Assembly (NCBI GenBank): GCA_005954745.1
Contig: CP040679.1
Location: forward strand, 186,001 to 250,000
Reading direction: 5' to 3'
DNA from: Halostella pelagica
GTDB taxonomy: Archaea; Halobacteriota; Halobacteria; Halobacteriales; Natronoarchaeaceae
Length of the DNA stretch: 64,000 bases
Shown: positions 9,539 through 18,700 of the stretch, piece after piece
How the letters are laid out: every line of letters begins with the position of its first letter
Position numbering within the stretch: position 1 is the first letter of the stretch
Notes under the pieces: generated by a model
Told to the model about the DNA's origin: nothing
Seen by the model: only the letters and a program-made list of their open reading frames with translations
The model's database searches: none
Position numbers and translations under genes: made by a program

Positions 9539-10711
9539 ATGCTCGGTCAACAGACTGCAGCGGACAGAATGGACCATATCCCGTTTTCGGGCATCCGAGA
9601 GATCTTCGAAGAGTGTGACCGCCTCGAGGCTGCTGGTGAAGACGTTGTCCATCTCGAGATAGGCCGTCCCGATTTCGACACCCCGAAACCGATCAAGGAT
9701 GCGGCCGTTTCGGCGCTCGACTCGGGTCACGTCCACTACACGTCCAACTACGGGATCAGCGAACTTCGAGAGACGATCGCGGCGAAGTTCGACCGCGATA
9801 ACGACATCGCATACGACCCGGACCAGGAAGTGATCGTAACGACGGGGGCCACAGAAGCGATCCTCGTGAGCGTCTTCGCGTTCGTCGGCCAGGGGGACGA
9901 AGTACTCGTTCCGAACCCGAGTTGGACGTATGCGCCCAGTGTTCGGATGGCCGGTGGGACACCTGTTTCCTATAGCCTCGACCCCGAGACCGGGTTCCAG
10001 CCCGACCTAAGCGAACTCCGCGAAAACGTCTCTGACCGAACCGAGCTTCTCATCGTTAACAGTCCGCAGAATCCGACGGGTGGCGTCGTCGACGAGGACC
10101 GGATCGACGCCCTGGCTGAGTTCGCCGTCGAGAACGACCTCGTCGTCCTGTCCGACGAAATCTACGAGAAGATCCTCTACGACGATTCGGAACACCACAG
10201 CTTAGCCGCGCATCCCGAGCTATACGACAGAACGATCTCCGTTAACGGCGTTTCCAAAGCCTATTCGATGACCGGATGGCGACTCGGATACCTCGGAGCG
10301 CCGGAGGAGCTTATCGATCCCATCATTCGAGTCCGACAGTATACGACGACTTGCGCGCCATCGCTCTCGCAACACGCGGCCGTTCGCGCCATCGGGAGCG
10401 GCCTCCACGAACCGATGGTGGAGGCGTTTGCCGACCGCCGTGACCGTCTCCTCGAACGTCTGGACCGGATCCCCGGGATGGACTGTCCCGTCCCCAGCGG
10501 CGCGTTCTACGCGTTCCCGACGCTTCCTGAGGGGTACGAGGACGAGAACGAATTCGTCTGGTCGCTCCTCCGAGAGCAAAACGTGGCAATGGTGCCCGGT
10601 TCCGTGTTCGGATCGAACGGCAACGGACGGCTCCGTATCGCGTACTCGAACTCGGTCGAGCGGATCGACGAGGCGTTCGACCGCATTGAGGCGTGGTTGG
10701 CTGACGAGTAA
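9539..10711 (+). CDS. Class I/II pyridoxal-phosphate aminotransferase
   Basis: A 390-residue fold-type I aminotransferase. Visible features are VHLEIGRPDFDTP near the N-terminus, YTSNYGISELRE, the cofactor-binding NSPQNPTGG, LSDEIYEKILY, and the Schiff-base lysine in NGVSKAYSMTGWRLGY (near residue 240). The AspC/PatA-like group transfers amino groups between aspartate, aromatic or branched amino acids and 2-oxoglutarate; the exact donor is not readable. It follows the IclR gene on the same strand. A TATA box 26 bases upstream of the ATG supports a leaderless start. Confidence 0.9.
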   Translation: MLGQQTAADRMDHIPFSGIREIFEECDRLEAAGEDVVHLEIGRPDFDTPKPIKDAAVSALDSGHVHYTSNYGISELRETIAAKFDRDNDIAYDPDQEVIVTTGATEAILVSVFAFVGQGDEVLVPNPSWTYAPSVRMAGGTPVSYSLDPETGFQPDLSELRENVSDRTELLIVNSPQNPTGGVVDEDRIDALAEFAVENDLVVLSDEIYEKILYDDSEHHSLAAHPELYDRTISVNGVSKAYSMTGWRLGYLGAPEELIDPIIRVRQYTTTCAPSLSQHAAVRAIGSGLHEPMVEAFADRRDRLLERLDRIPGMDCPVPSGAFYAFPTLPEGYEDENEFVWSLLREQNVAMVPGSVFGSNGNGRLRIAYSNSVERIDEAFDRIEAWLADE

Positions 10712-10850
10712 ACGACTCGTTCCGGACTGCTCCGGTGCGGTTCAGAACAACCTGCCCGGGTCGATACTGTGTTCTGTTCCTCCGTTTCGATAGCTGGTTA
10801 CGGAGCGGTGGCACTGATGCACGTGAGTCCTCTACGCATGACCCAAAATA

Positions 10851-10858
10851 TTATATAA
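10851..10858 (+). promoter_or_regulatory. TATA-like box for the cupin gene
   Basis: TTATATAA within an AT-rich block, about 30 bases before the ATG at 10887. Confidence 0.55.
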
Positions 10859-10886
10859 CTAGTCGCCAATTCTACATACGCGACCA

Positions 10887-11237
10887 ATGAAGCCTGTTAA
10901 CTTCGACAACGCCGAAACGTATGAGCCCGATGATGGATGGCGGCGAGTTTCGCTTGCTGGTAGCGACCAGTTCACGTTTGAGTGGTTTGAGAAGCCACCG
11001 GGGCATTCCTCACCCATGCACGACCACGAAAACGAACAGGTCTGTCTCGTTCTAGAGGGTGAACTCACCATCTTCACCGAGAACGACGACGTTACGCTCT
11101 CACGGTTCGATTCTGTCCTTCTGGAATCGTGGGAACGTCATCGCGTCGAAAACACCGGGGATGAAACCGCCGTAGCGGTCGACGTCTTTGCTCCCGGGCG
11201 CGGATTCGACTTCTGGACCGATCGAGATGACGAGTAG
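10887..11237 (+). CDS. Small cupin-domain protein
   Basis: A 116-residue single-domain cupin. The two cupin motifs are visible: HSSPMHDHENEQVCLVLEGE (metal-binding histidines and glutamate) and a second block SWERHRVENTGDETAVAVDVF. Such proteins bind a metal ion and act as isomerases, dioxygenases, lyases or small sensors. It has its own TATA box and stands alone between the aminotransferase and the convergent FAD oxidase. Function is not assignable; its location suggests a role in the amino-acid catabolic island. Confidence 0.82.
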   Translation: MKPVNFDNAETYEPDDGWRRVSLAGSDQFTFEWFEKPPGHSSPMHDHENEQVCLVLEGELTIFTENDDVTLSRFDSVLLESWERHRVENTGDETAVAVDVFAPGRGFDFWTDRDDE

Positions 11238-11548
11238 TCGACGAGAGACGATCTGCGAATAGGTATCGAGACGAAAACTCGTCCGGCGGTGAATCACTCG
11301 ATTAGCCGCATGCCTGTTCATGCGATGGTTTTCACAGACCCACGGAGCCGGATAGTCAACGACCGTGCGATTCTACCGGGCGGGACCGTTCCCGGCCCGC
11401 CCAGTATCGCCGGCAGTTCGACGGTTCATTCTGTCCCACTGCCACTGAAAATCTAGATTAGATGATGGCTTCTGTCTGTCACCGCTCACACGAAGTAACT
11501 ACGCGACGGTTTCTCTGCAGGACCGTCCATTTCGTCTGTCCGTTACGT
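11238..11548. other. Convergent spacer of about 310 bases
   Basis: Lies between the ends of the cupin and FAD-oxidase genes. A GC-rich imperfect hairpin (around 11375-11405, CGGGCGGGACC and the matching GGCCCGCCC) might act in transcription termination. Nothing else stands out. Confidence 0.4.
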
Positions 11549-12700
11549 TCAATCTATGACCGTTCCTTCTTCGAGCGTCGATCCGTCATCGAACCGATCT
11601 AGCGTCAACATCGAGATGTCGACCGTCGACGGCTTTCCGTCGACTATGATTTCAGCTACTAGCTTTCCCGTCGCCGGTGCCTGCATGAACCCGTGTCCCG
11701 AAAAGCCGACGGCGTTTACGAACCCGGGTCGGATTTCCTCGATTATCGGATGGTGGTCCGGTGTCACAGCGTACAGCCCCGCCCAGGAATCTCGAATCTC
11801 CGACCTCGGTCCGAAATATCCCGCACACTCCGCCGCTTGTTCGATCACCTGTGCAGACCAGTCGAGCGAGACACGCTGTGAGAAGTCGTCCGGATCCATC
11901 TCGGGATCCGTCTCGTCGAAATGTCCGCCCGCGACGACGTTGCCGTTTCGCTCCGGCCGGAAGTGAACGCTCCTATCGGCGTCGATCGTAAACGGAACTG
12001 AATCCGGTACCGAAGTTTCCGGGTCGAGGATAACTAACTGCCGCCGACGGGGCGAAACGGGAAGTGAAACGTTTGCCATTTCCGCTATCCGGGCCGCCCA
12101 GGGGCCTGCCGCGTTGACTACGTAATCGGCCGTGATCGTCGTCTCCTCCGTCTTGACACCGGTGACTCTCCCGTTTTCCTGCAGGACGTCCGTTACCTCT
12201 TCTTTCGTTCGGATATCTACGCCCTCATCGCTCGCAGCGGTGGCGAACCCCTGTAGTCCCAGATGAGGGTCCGCGAACCCGTCCGTTGGCGAGTACGCCG
12301 CGCCCGCGAAGTCGTCAGCATCCAAAGCCGGACAGATTTCCGCCGCCTCGTCCGGGCTGATGAACTCGCTCTCCACGCCGACCTCGTTCTGCCGTTTCAC
12401 GTTTTCCCGGAACTGCTCCGCCGTCGCGTCTTCACGGGCGAGAAACAGATATCCGGGTCGCCGATATCTGATGTCGACGCCGAACTCATCTTCGAACGTT
12501 TCCCACACCTTGATACTCTCCTGTGAGAGCTTCGCGCTTACCGGAGACGAAAACTGCGCCCGTATCCCGCCGTTTGCTCTGTCCGTGCTTCCGGATCCAA
12601 GGTTTGACTTCTCTAGTATCGTTACGTCCGCTCCGCGCTTTGCAAGATAATAGCCGCACGAAACGCCGACTATTCCACCACCTATGATAACAGCATCCAT
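11549..12700 (-). CDS. FAD-dependent oxidoreductase of the DAO family (sarcosine oxidase/proline dehydrogenase beta-like)
   Basis: A 383-residue protein with an N-terminal FAD-binding Rossmann motif GGGIVGVSCGYYLAKRGADV (residues 7-26), the family block STDRANGGIRAQFS and a C-terminal GFSGHGFMQAPATGKLVAE that closes the FAD site. The DAO family includes sarcosine and glycine oxidases, D-hydroxyproline dehydrogenase and the beta subunit of archaeal proline dehydrogenases. Given the symporter, P5C-type dehydrogenase and hydroxyproline enzymes nearby, oxidation of proline or a related secondary amine is a reasonable inference. A TATA-like GTTATATAGA (12721-12730, minus strand) is centred 26 bases upstream of the ATG. 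Confidence 0.88.
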   Translation of the reverse strand: MDAVIIGGGIVGVSCGYYLAKRGADVTILEKSNLGSGSTDRANGGIRAQFSSPVSAKLSQESIKVWETFEDEFGVDIRYRRPGYLFLAREDATAEQFRENVKRQNEVGVESEFISPDEAAEICPALDADDFAGAAYSPTDGFADPHLGLQGFATAASDEGVDIRTKEEVTDVLQENGRVTGVKTEETTITADYVVNAAGPWAARIAEMANVSLPVSPRRRQLVILDPETSVPDSVPFTIDADRSVHFRPERNGNVVAGGHFDETDPEMDPDDFSQRVSLDWSAQVIEQAAECAGYFGPRSEIRDSWAGLYAVTPDHHPIIEEIRPGFVNAVGFSGHGFMQAPATGKLVAEIIVDGKPSTVDISMLTLDRFDDGSTLEEGTVID

Positions 12701-13266
12701 AGTGACGTATTACGAGTCGGTCTATATAACGCTACCTGTTACTTCGGTATGTTGCTTATATTATACTCGGAGCGAACTTTCACGGAAAGGGTGCTAGTTC
12801 TTCATATCACAAATATAGTTTTTACTCAGAGAGGAACGAGACCGAGATCAGCGTATATGGTTCTTCGACGGACTGAGCTACTTGTACACACTGACTACTA
12901 GGCTATCTAGCCTATTCTCCCAGGGTTCTTTCCTCCCTGCGGAATGTTTGTTCGGTTCGTTGCGATATCTTCCGAAAAAACAGCCGGATGACTCATTGAA
13001 CGGCACATATATTACACTAATAGTGCCGTAATATATGGGGTTCTACATCACTGTTCGGAAACTCACGGGACTGGGTTTTGATTCATCATCCACGGCTCAG
13101 TCCCTCAGCGTCCCGATTCTCCCAGTGGTTCCGGAGAGAGGAACAAAACCCGTCGCATTGGAAACCGAGATCCCCCGAATTTCTCTTCGAACAGTTCCGA
13201 GATTTTCTCGGTCTCCCATCCGTTTTCACTTCTGCGAGGATAGTCGAATTCCTTCTATAGAGACAC
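12701..13266. other. Spacer of about 565 bases with a nested palindrome
   Basis: No gene is supported. The first 30 bases hold the oxidase promoter. A compact set of nested inverted repeats lies at 13002-13036. The rest is featureless and slightly AT-rich. Confidence 0.5.
13002..13036. repeat. Nested inverted repeats
   Basis: GGCAC (13002-13006) pairs with GTGCC (13023-13027), ATATATTAC pairs with GTAATATAT (ending near 13036), and the centre CACTAATAGTG is itself palindromic. Only one of these pairings can form at a time. It may be a protein-binding site; it is about 300 bases upstream of the oxidase start. Confidence 0.5.
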
Positions 13267-14049
13267 TCAGAGGTCGGAAGAGCGGAGAGCCGACTCTACG
13301 CCGGCGTCGTCGTGGACTATATCTGCGACCGCAGTTGCCATCGCCCCGGGGGACGAGTGCTGGAAGACGGACCGACCCATCGAAACCCCTGCGGCACCTG
13401 CGTCCATCGCGCCGCGGACGTTGCTCAACATCTCCTCAGTCGACTGCGGGCTCCCACCGGCCATAATGACTGGCACTCCCACTGCCTCGGTGACGGATTC
13501 GTAGCTCTCGACGGATCCGCTGTAAGCCGTCTTAACGATATCCGCACCGACCTCTTCCCCGAGGCGAGCCGCGTGAGCCAGGTTCTCGGCGTCGTGTTCG
13601 TCGACATCCGGCCCCCGCGCGTAGGTCATGGCAAGCACTGGGAGACCGAACTCGTGTGCGTCCTTCGTCACCGTTGCGAGCTGTTCGATCTGTCTGGGCT
13701 CGTAATTGCTGCCGACATTGAGGTGGATCGAGACAGCGTCTGCGCCCGCGCGGACGGCCTCTTTGACGGTTCCTGTGACCCGTTTATCGTTCGGGTCCGG
13801 TCCTCGCGTTGTCGAGGCGTTGAGGTGGATGATGTACCCTTTACCGTTTTTGTTCGGATGAACTCGGGGGGCAAGCCCTTTCTGCGTGAGAACACTGTCA
13901 GCGCCACCGCGTGTGACCGCGTCGATCGTCTCTTCGATATTTGTAAGCCCGCGTGTCGCTCCGATCGTAATTCCGTGGTCCATCGGGATATTGACGTACT
14001 TTCCGTCCCGTCCGATGCGGTCGAGTCGTGCTTTGGTTCCTGTCTGCAT
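13267..14049 (-). CDS. Class I aldolase, FbaB/ADH-synthase (DeoC-like) family
   Basis: A 260-residue TIM-barrel aldolase. It has the PMDHG motif near residue 23 (catalytic Asp), the tyrosine-containing MTYARGPDVDEHD and the Schiff-base lysine in ADIVKTAYSGS near residue 176, followed by the phosphate-binding MAGGSPQS and GAAGVSMGRSVFQH. This arrangement matches archaeal fructose-bisphosphate aldolase and 2-amino-3,7-dideoxyheptulosonate synthase (AroA') relatives. As a second copy inside a catabolic island it may cleave or form a different phosphorylated sugar. It is followed, on the same strand, by the FAD oxidase after a 565-base gap, so it is probably a separate transcript. Confidence 0.85.
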   Translation of the reverse strand: MQTGTKARLDRIGRDGKYVNIPMDHGITIGATRGLTNIEETIDAVTRGGADSVLTQKGLAPRVHPNKNGKGYIIHLNASTTRGPDPNDKRVTGTVKEAVRAGADAVSIHLNVGSNYEPRQIEQLATVTKDAHEFGLPVLAMTYARGPDVDEHDAENLAHAARLGEEVGADIVKTAYSGSVESYESVTEAVGVPVIMAGGSPQSTEEMLSNVRGAMDAGAAGVSMGRSVFQHSSPGAMATAVADIVHDDAGVESALRSSDL

Positions 14050-14198
14050 GGTCCATATCAGTGTACTACGATGACTAATGCTTTCCGAATCTCGGATTTA
14101 TCCGGAATGATTAAAGCGTAATGAAGTTTGATACCCGCTCGATCGAATCCTCTCTCCATTCCCTGTCGGATCTGATCCGTCTGCTCCCGGACGATTTC

Positions 14199-14303
14199 TC
14201 AATCGGCACTGTGTGGCGGGGTGTAATCGCAGTTGCTGCATGTCAAAGAGCGGCCCTGTAGTTCTATACGATCCTCTTCGCACCTCGGGCAAACGAACGA
14301 CAT
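14199..14303 (-). CDS. Very small zinc-finger protein (CPxC...CxxC)
   Basis: A 34-residue frame starting MSFVCPRCEEDRIE and ending with CSNCDYTPPHSAD, giving two CxxC knuckles. Haloarchaea carry many such micro zinc-finger proteins. A TATA-like TTTAAC on the minus strand (around 14329-14335) is centred 29 bases before this ATG, which favours it over longer forms starting at 14354. Role unknown. It lies between the aldolase and the divergent Fe-S oxidoreductase. Confidence 0.55.
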   Translation of the reverse strand: MSFVCPRCEEDRIELQGRSLTCSNCDYTPPHSAD

Positions 14304-14451
14304 TGAACGCCAGTATCTCGCCTTCCTTGTTAAATCTATCTTTACTTGGGGCATGGTACCGTGTATCTTTTTCTGTCTATCAAACGACAGTATCGATGAC
14401 AGGCCCCGCGAAGTGATAAGATTTAAGCGCTCGGTCCTCCGGTGGTTGCAC

Positions 14452-16527
14452 ATGACTTACGTAGCCCAGGCGGAGGGTGCAGTTACACGCGAGACGTTCT
14501 GGACGATCAGCGAGGTCGGAGAAGTCCTGTTTTACTACCTCGCGGCGGTCGCGATTCTGGTGTTCCTGTACGGGGTGTACGAGCGGTTCGCCCGCTACGC
14601 CCGCGGCACCGACGACTGGTTCGACCGCTTGAACGACCTGCCTGGACGCGTTGTCTCCGCGACGACGATCGTCTTCTCTAACCAGAAGCAGTTCGACCGC
14701 GACCGCTACGCCGGGCTGATGCACGCGTTCATCTTCTGGGGGTTCCTGACGCTTTTGATCGGCACGACCATCCTCGGCATCGACATGGACCTCGCCCGAA
14801 AGATCGGCGACTCGTTCTGGACCGGCGACTTCTATCTGGCGTACTCGCTGACGATGGACGCGATGGGCCTGCTGTTCGTCGTCGGCATCGGCATGGCACT
14901 GTACCGGCGCTACTGGGTCCGCAACGAGCGCCTCTGGGGGAAACACACCAGTGCGGAGGACGACCTTTTCATCTGGTCGCTGTTCCTGCTCGGCGTCGGC
15001 GGCTACGTCGCCGAGGGGATCCGGATCGTCGGCACCGGCTTCCCCGAGTTCGAAACCGTCAGCTTCGTCGGCTGGTTCCTCGCCGACGTGTTCGTTATCG
15101 CCGGCATGACCGAGTCGCTGGCCGTCGACCTCTACTGGTGGGCGTGGTGGTCTCACGCCGTCCTCGCGCTGGCGTTCGTCGCATCGGTCCCGTACGCGAA
15201 ACCGTTCCACATGATCTCCTCGTACGCAAACGTCGTCACGCGCGACGAGAAGGCAGGCAAACGCCTGCCGGGTGTCCCCGAGGACGCCAGTCCCGACGAG
15301 ATCGGCTACAGCGACGTCGAGGACTTCTCCTGGAAAGACGTTCTCGACCAGGACGCCTGCACAAAATGCGGCCGGTGCTCGTCGGCTTGCCCGGCGAAAG
15401 CATCGGGGCGGCCACTCGACCCGCGCGACGTGATCCTTGACCTGAAGTCCTACCGCGAGTCGGTCGAGGCCGGCGAGACCGAGGAGAAGGCGATCATCGC
15501 CGATGGCGGGGCGAGCGTCATCGACAGTTCGACGATGGAGTCCTGCATGGCGTGTATGGCGTGTATGGACGCCTGTCCGGTCGAGATAGAGCATCTCAAG
15601 CAGTTCACGGGGATGAACCGGCGGCTGACCGAGTCGGGGCAGATGGACGAGAACGTCCAGGAGGCGATGATGAACGTGTTCCAGAACGGCAACACGTTCG
15701 GGGACCCCGACCGCAAGCGCCCGGACTGGGCCGAGGAGTTGGACTTCGAGGTGCCGGACGCCCGCGATGAGGCAGTCGAATACGTCTGGTATGTGGGCGA
15801 CTACCCGAGTTACGACGAGCGCAACAAGCGGATCGCGCGGGCGCTGGCGACCGTGTTCGAGCACGCGGGCGTCGACTACGGGATCCTCTACGAGGACGAA
15901 CAGACGGCGGGTAACGACGTACGCCGTGTGGGCGAGGAGGGACTGTACGAGATGCTCGTGGAGGACAACGCGGCGGCGATTCAGGACTGCGAGTTCGAGA
16001 AGATAGTGACGACGGACCCGCACGCGTTCAACACGTTCATGAACGAGTATCCGGAGTTCGACGCCTGCGAGTGGGAGGCCGAGGACGTGTTCCACTACAC
16101 GCAGGTGGTCGACGACCTGGCGAGTCGGGGCGCGCTGGATCTGGACGGGACGGACCTGGACTACACGGTTACGTATCACGACCCGTGTCACCTGGGGCGG
16201 TACAACGACGTGTTCGAGGCACCCCGTGACTTGGTCCGCGCGACAGGGGCTGATCTCTACGAGATGCCGCGGAACCGCTCGGACTCGTTCTGTTGTGGCG
16301 GCGGCGGTGGCGGGTTGTGGATGGACTTCGACGAGGAGCCAAAGCCGAGCGAGGAACGACTGCGGGAGGCCTTGGAAGACACGGAGGCGGGCGGCGCGGT
16401 CGAGAAGTTCGTCGTGGCCTGCCCGATGTGTGCGACGATGTACGAGGACGGGCGCAAGACCGGCGGGTTCGAGGACGAGATAGAGGTCGTCGGACTGACG
16501 GAACTGGTCGCGGAGGCGCTCGGCTAG
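14452..16527 (+). CDS. Membrane-bound Fe-S oxidoreductase, HdrD/GlpC-like with NarI-like membrane domain
   Basis: A 691-residue fusion. Residues 1-260 hold about six membrane segments with histidines in MHAFIFWGF and WWSHAVLALAF that could bind haem b. Then come two [4Fe-4S] motifs, CTKCGRCSSACPAK and CMACMACMDACPVE, and a CCG-type C-terminal part with CHLGRYNDVF, FCCGGGGGGLW and ACPMCATMY. Such proteins move electrons from a flavoenzyme to the membrane quinone pool. The first CCG module lacks its cysteines (DEQTAGNDVRRVGEEGLY). A TATA-like AAGATTTAAG about 30 bases upstream supports the ATG at 14452 over longer frames. It could accept electrons from the DAO-family oxidase nearby; that link is inference. 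Confidence 0.88.
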   Translation: MTYVAQAEGAVTRETFWTISEVGEVLFYYLAAVAILVFLYGVYERFARYARGTDDWFDRLNDLPGRVVSATTIVFSNQKQFDRDRYAGLMHAFIFWGFLTLLIGTTILGIDMDLARKIGDSFWTGDFYLAYSLTMDAMGLLFVVGIGMALYRRYWVRNERLWGKHTSAEDDLFIWSLFLLGVGGYVAEGIRIVGTGFPEFETVSFVGWFLADVFVIAGMTESLAVDLYWWAWWSHAVLALAFVASVPYAKPFHMISSYANVVTRDEKAGKRLPGVPEDASPDEIGYSDVEDFSWKDVLDQDACTKCGRCSSACPAKASGRPLDPRDVILDLKSYRESVEAGETEEKAIIADGGASVIDSSTMESCMACMACMDACPVEIEHLKQFTGMNRRLTESGQMDENVQEAMMNVFQNGNTFGDPDRKRPDWAEELDFEVPDARDEAVEYVWYVGDYPSYDERNKRIARALATVFEHAGVDYGILYEDEQTAGNDVRRVGEEGLYEMLVEDNAAAIQDCEFEKIVTTDPHAFNTFMNEYPEFDACEWEAEDVFHYTQVVDDLASRGALDLDGTDLDYTVTYHDPCHLGRYNDVFEAPRDLVRATGADLYEMPRNRSDSFCCGGGGGGLWMDFDEEPKPSEERLREALEDTEAGGAVEKFVVACPMCATMYEDGRKTGGFEDEIEVVGLTELVAEALG

Positions 16528-16823
16528 GAGGAGCGCGCCGCCGCGTTGTAGACAGCGGCAATATCCGAGACGTTAGCCTGCTCTGACCCGTAACCAAACG
16601 ACAAGACCTACCGACTGACCGGTACTGTACGTAGATACGTCACGCATACGCGACTGTCGACGTCGAGTGTCGTCGGAAAGCTATCGTAGCGCTCGCAAGT
16701 AATCACAGACCAGATCCCCGGACTACGTGCGATCTAAGTCTGTAGACAGTTGCAAATGCCTCTATAGGCCGATGATCAGTGAGTCGCTAGCTTCCCGTGG
16801 CTCTGGACAGACACAGACCAAAA
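16528..16823. other. Spacer of about 300 bases
   Basis: No gene or repeat recognised; it ends at the promoter of the aldehyde dehydrogenase. Confidence 0.4.
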
Positions 16824-16830
16824 CATATAA
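16824..16830 (+). promoter_or_regulatory. TATA-like box for the aldehyde dehydrogenase gene
   Basis: CATATAA, about 29 bases before the GTG at 16856; this spacing is the main support for the GTG start. Confidence 0.5.
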
Positions 16831-16855
16831 GACCTAGTAGACATCCCTTTCACCC

Positions 16856-18439
16856 GTGCAACCTGTAGAATACGATGACGAGCTGACGTACCATACACAT
16901 AAGCAAAATGGCAAAGAAGAGGACTTCCACGACACCTACGAAGAAGCGATAGAGTCCGTCAAGACCGAATTCGGCGAGTTCCATCCGCTCTGGATCGACG
17001 GGGACAGCGTCGAGACCGAGGACCGATTCAGCGTTACGAACCCCGGGAACCTCGATACGGAGATCGGCGAGTTCGCCGCAGGCGGCGAAGCGGAAGTCAA
17101 CACTGCTGTCAGTGCAGCCAAGGACGCGTCCACCGAATGGGAGCAGATGGACGTCGAATCGCGCGTCGAGATCTTCCAGAACGCCGCCGAGATCATGCGA
17201 GAGCGGAAGTACGAACTCGCAGCGACGCTCTCCCTCGAAAACGGGAAGAACCGGACCGAGGCGATGGCCGACGTCGACGAGTCTATCGACTTCCTGGAGT
17301 TCTACAGCCGCGAGTTCGAACGGTCGGACGGGTACGAGTTCGACACCGGCGAGCCGACGCCGGGACAGCACACCACGAACCTGCTGCGACCGTACGGCGT
17401 TTTCGCGGTTATTTCGCCGTTTAACTTCCCGATGGCGCTGCTCGTGGGGATGACAACGGGCGCACTGGTCACGGGCAACACCGTCGTCGCAAAGCCCGCC
17501 TCCACGACGCCGCTGACCGCACAAAAGTACACGAGTATCCTCTCCGAAGCGGGCATTCCGGATGGCGTGTTTAACCTGGTCATGGGTGGCGGTCGATCGG
17601 TCGGTCAGCCCCTCATCGAACACGAGGACGTTTCCGGCGTCGCATTCACTGGCTCCCGAGACGTGGGGTACAACATCCAGAAGACGTTCTTCGAGCAGGG
17701 CAAGCGGGGTCCGGTCATCGCCGAACTCGGCGGAAAGAACCCTGTGATCGTGAGCGACGAGGCGGACCTCGACGACGCGGTCGAAGGCGTCATGAAAGGC
17801 GCGTTCACGTTCAGTGGCCAGAAGTGTTCCGCGACATCCCGCGTGTACGTTCACGACGATGTCATCGACGAGTTCACGGACCAACTGGTCGCAGAGACCG
17901 AACAGTTGGGTATCGGTCCCGCAGAAGATCGCGATACCGTCATCTCTCCGCTGATCGACGACAGCGCCCTCGAACACTACCAGTCGATCACCGAGCAGGC
18001 CCGGGCTGACGGGACAGTTCGAACGGGCGGCTCCGCGATCGATGAGGGCGACCTCGCCGACGGGCGGTTCGTCGAACCGACCGTCGTCACGGATATCCCC
18101 CACGAACACGAACTCGCACGCGAGGAACACTTCGTTCCGTTCGTGACGATCCACCCGATATCGGACCTGGACGAAGGGATCGAAAAATCGAACGACAGCG
18201 AATACGGCCTCTGTGCGGGCCTCTTCTCGGAGGACGAGGCGGAGATCGACCAGTGGTTCGACGAGGTCGAATCCGGAATGTGTTACGTGAACAGATCACA
18301 GAGCGCAACCACGGGCGCACTGGTGCAGGCACAGCCGTTCGGCGGCTGGAAGTTCTCCGGTACGACGGGGAAGTTTGCCGGTGGGTACTGGTATCTCCAG
18401 CAGTTCATGCGCGAGCAGAGCCGAACGCGCGTCGAATAA
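16856..18439 (+). CDS. Aldehyde dehydrogenase, 1-pyrroline-5-carboxylate dehydrogenase type
   Basis: A 527-residue NAD(P)-dependent dehydrogenase with a GTG start. It has the Rossmann part (YGVFAVISPFNFPMALLVG), the general-base glutamate in IAELGGKNPVIV and the catalytic cysteine in TFSGQKCSATSRVYV. The extended N-terminus and the C-terminal QPFGGWKFSGTTGKFAGGYW block are those of P5C dehydrogenases rather than short-chain aldehyde dehydrogenases. It would oxidise glutamate-5-semialdehyde to glutamate, the last step of proline breakdown. The nearby sodium/proline symporter and hydroxyproline genes support this. A role on 2-oxoglutarate semialdehyde cannot be excluded. Confidence 0.87.
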   Translation: MQPVEYDDELTYHTHKQNGKEEDFHDTYEEAIESVKTEFGEFHPLWIDGDSVETEDRFSVTNPGNLDTEIGEFAAGGEAEVNTAVSAAKDASTEWEQMDVESRVEIFQNAAEIMRERKYELAATLSLENGKNRTEAMADVDESIDFLEFYSREFERSDGYEFDTGEPTPGQHTTNLLRPYGVFAVISPFNFPMALLVGMTTGALVTGNTVVAKPASTTPLTAQKYTSILSEAGIPDGVFNLVMGGGRSVGQPLIEHEDVSGVAFTGSRDVGYNIQKTFFEQGKRGPVIAELGGKNPVIVSDEADLDDAVEGVMKGAFTFSGQKCSATSRVYVHDDVIDEFTDQLVAETEQLGIGPAEDRDTVISPLIDDSALEHYQSITEQARADGTVRTGGSAIDEGDLADGRFVEPTVVTDIPHEHELAREEHFVPFVTIHPISDLDEGIEKSNDSEYGLCAGLFSEDEAEIDQWFDEVESGMCYVNRSQSATTGALVQAQPFGGWKFSGTTGKFAGGYWYLQQFMREQSRTRVE

Positions 18440-18700
18440 CCCGACTCGTCCCGTTTCCGCGAACTGTTTTCGTCACACGTTCGAACGACGACTCTCTGGA
18501 CGCCCGACCAGCGGTCTGTTTCACAGCGGGCCTGAGCTAACACCTCGTCACGACCGGCTCAACGAACGAGGGCGCGCGGTTTCGACCGTCATTCTGCGTT
18601 CTGGCCGTAGGGTTGTAACTGAGTGGTACGCGTCGACGGCCTATCGAAAAATGGGGGTTCTCCGTGGGCGGGGTCCGATTCCGGTCGTTGCCCGAGAAGC

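Noticed and set aside
13035-13466. 143-codon plus-strand frame
   Set aside because: Its 3' half is antisense to the aldolase gene and its composition is basic.
14380-16191. 603-codon minus-strand frame opposite the Fe-S oxidoreductase gene
   Set aside because: Shadow of a GC-rich gene: rich in Arg, Val and His, no domain, whereas the plus strand encodes clear Fe-S motifs.
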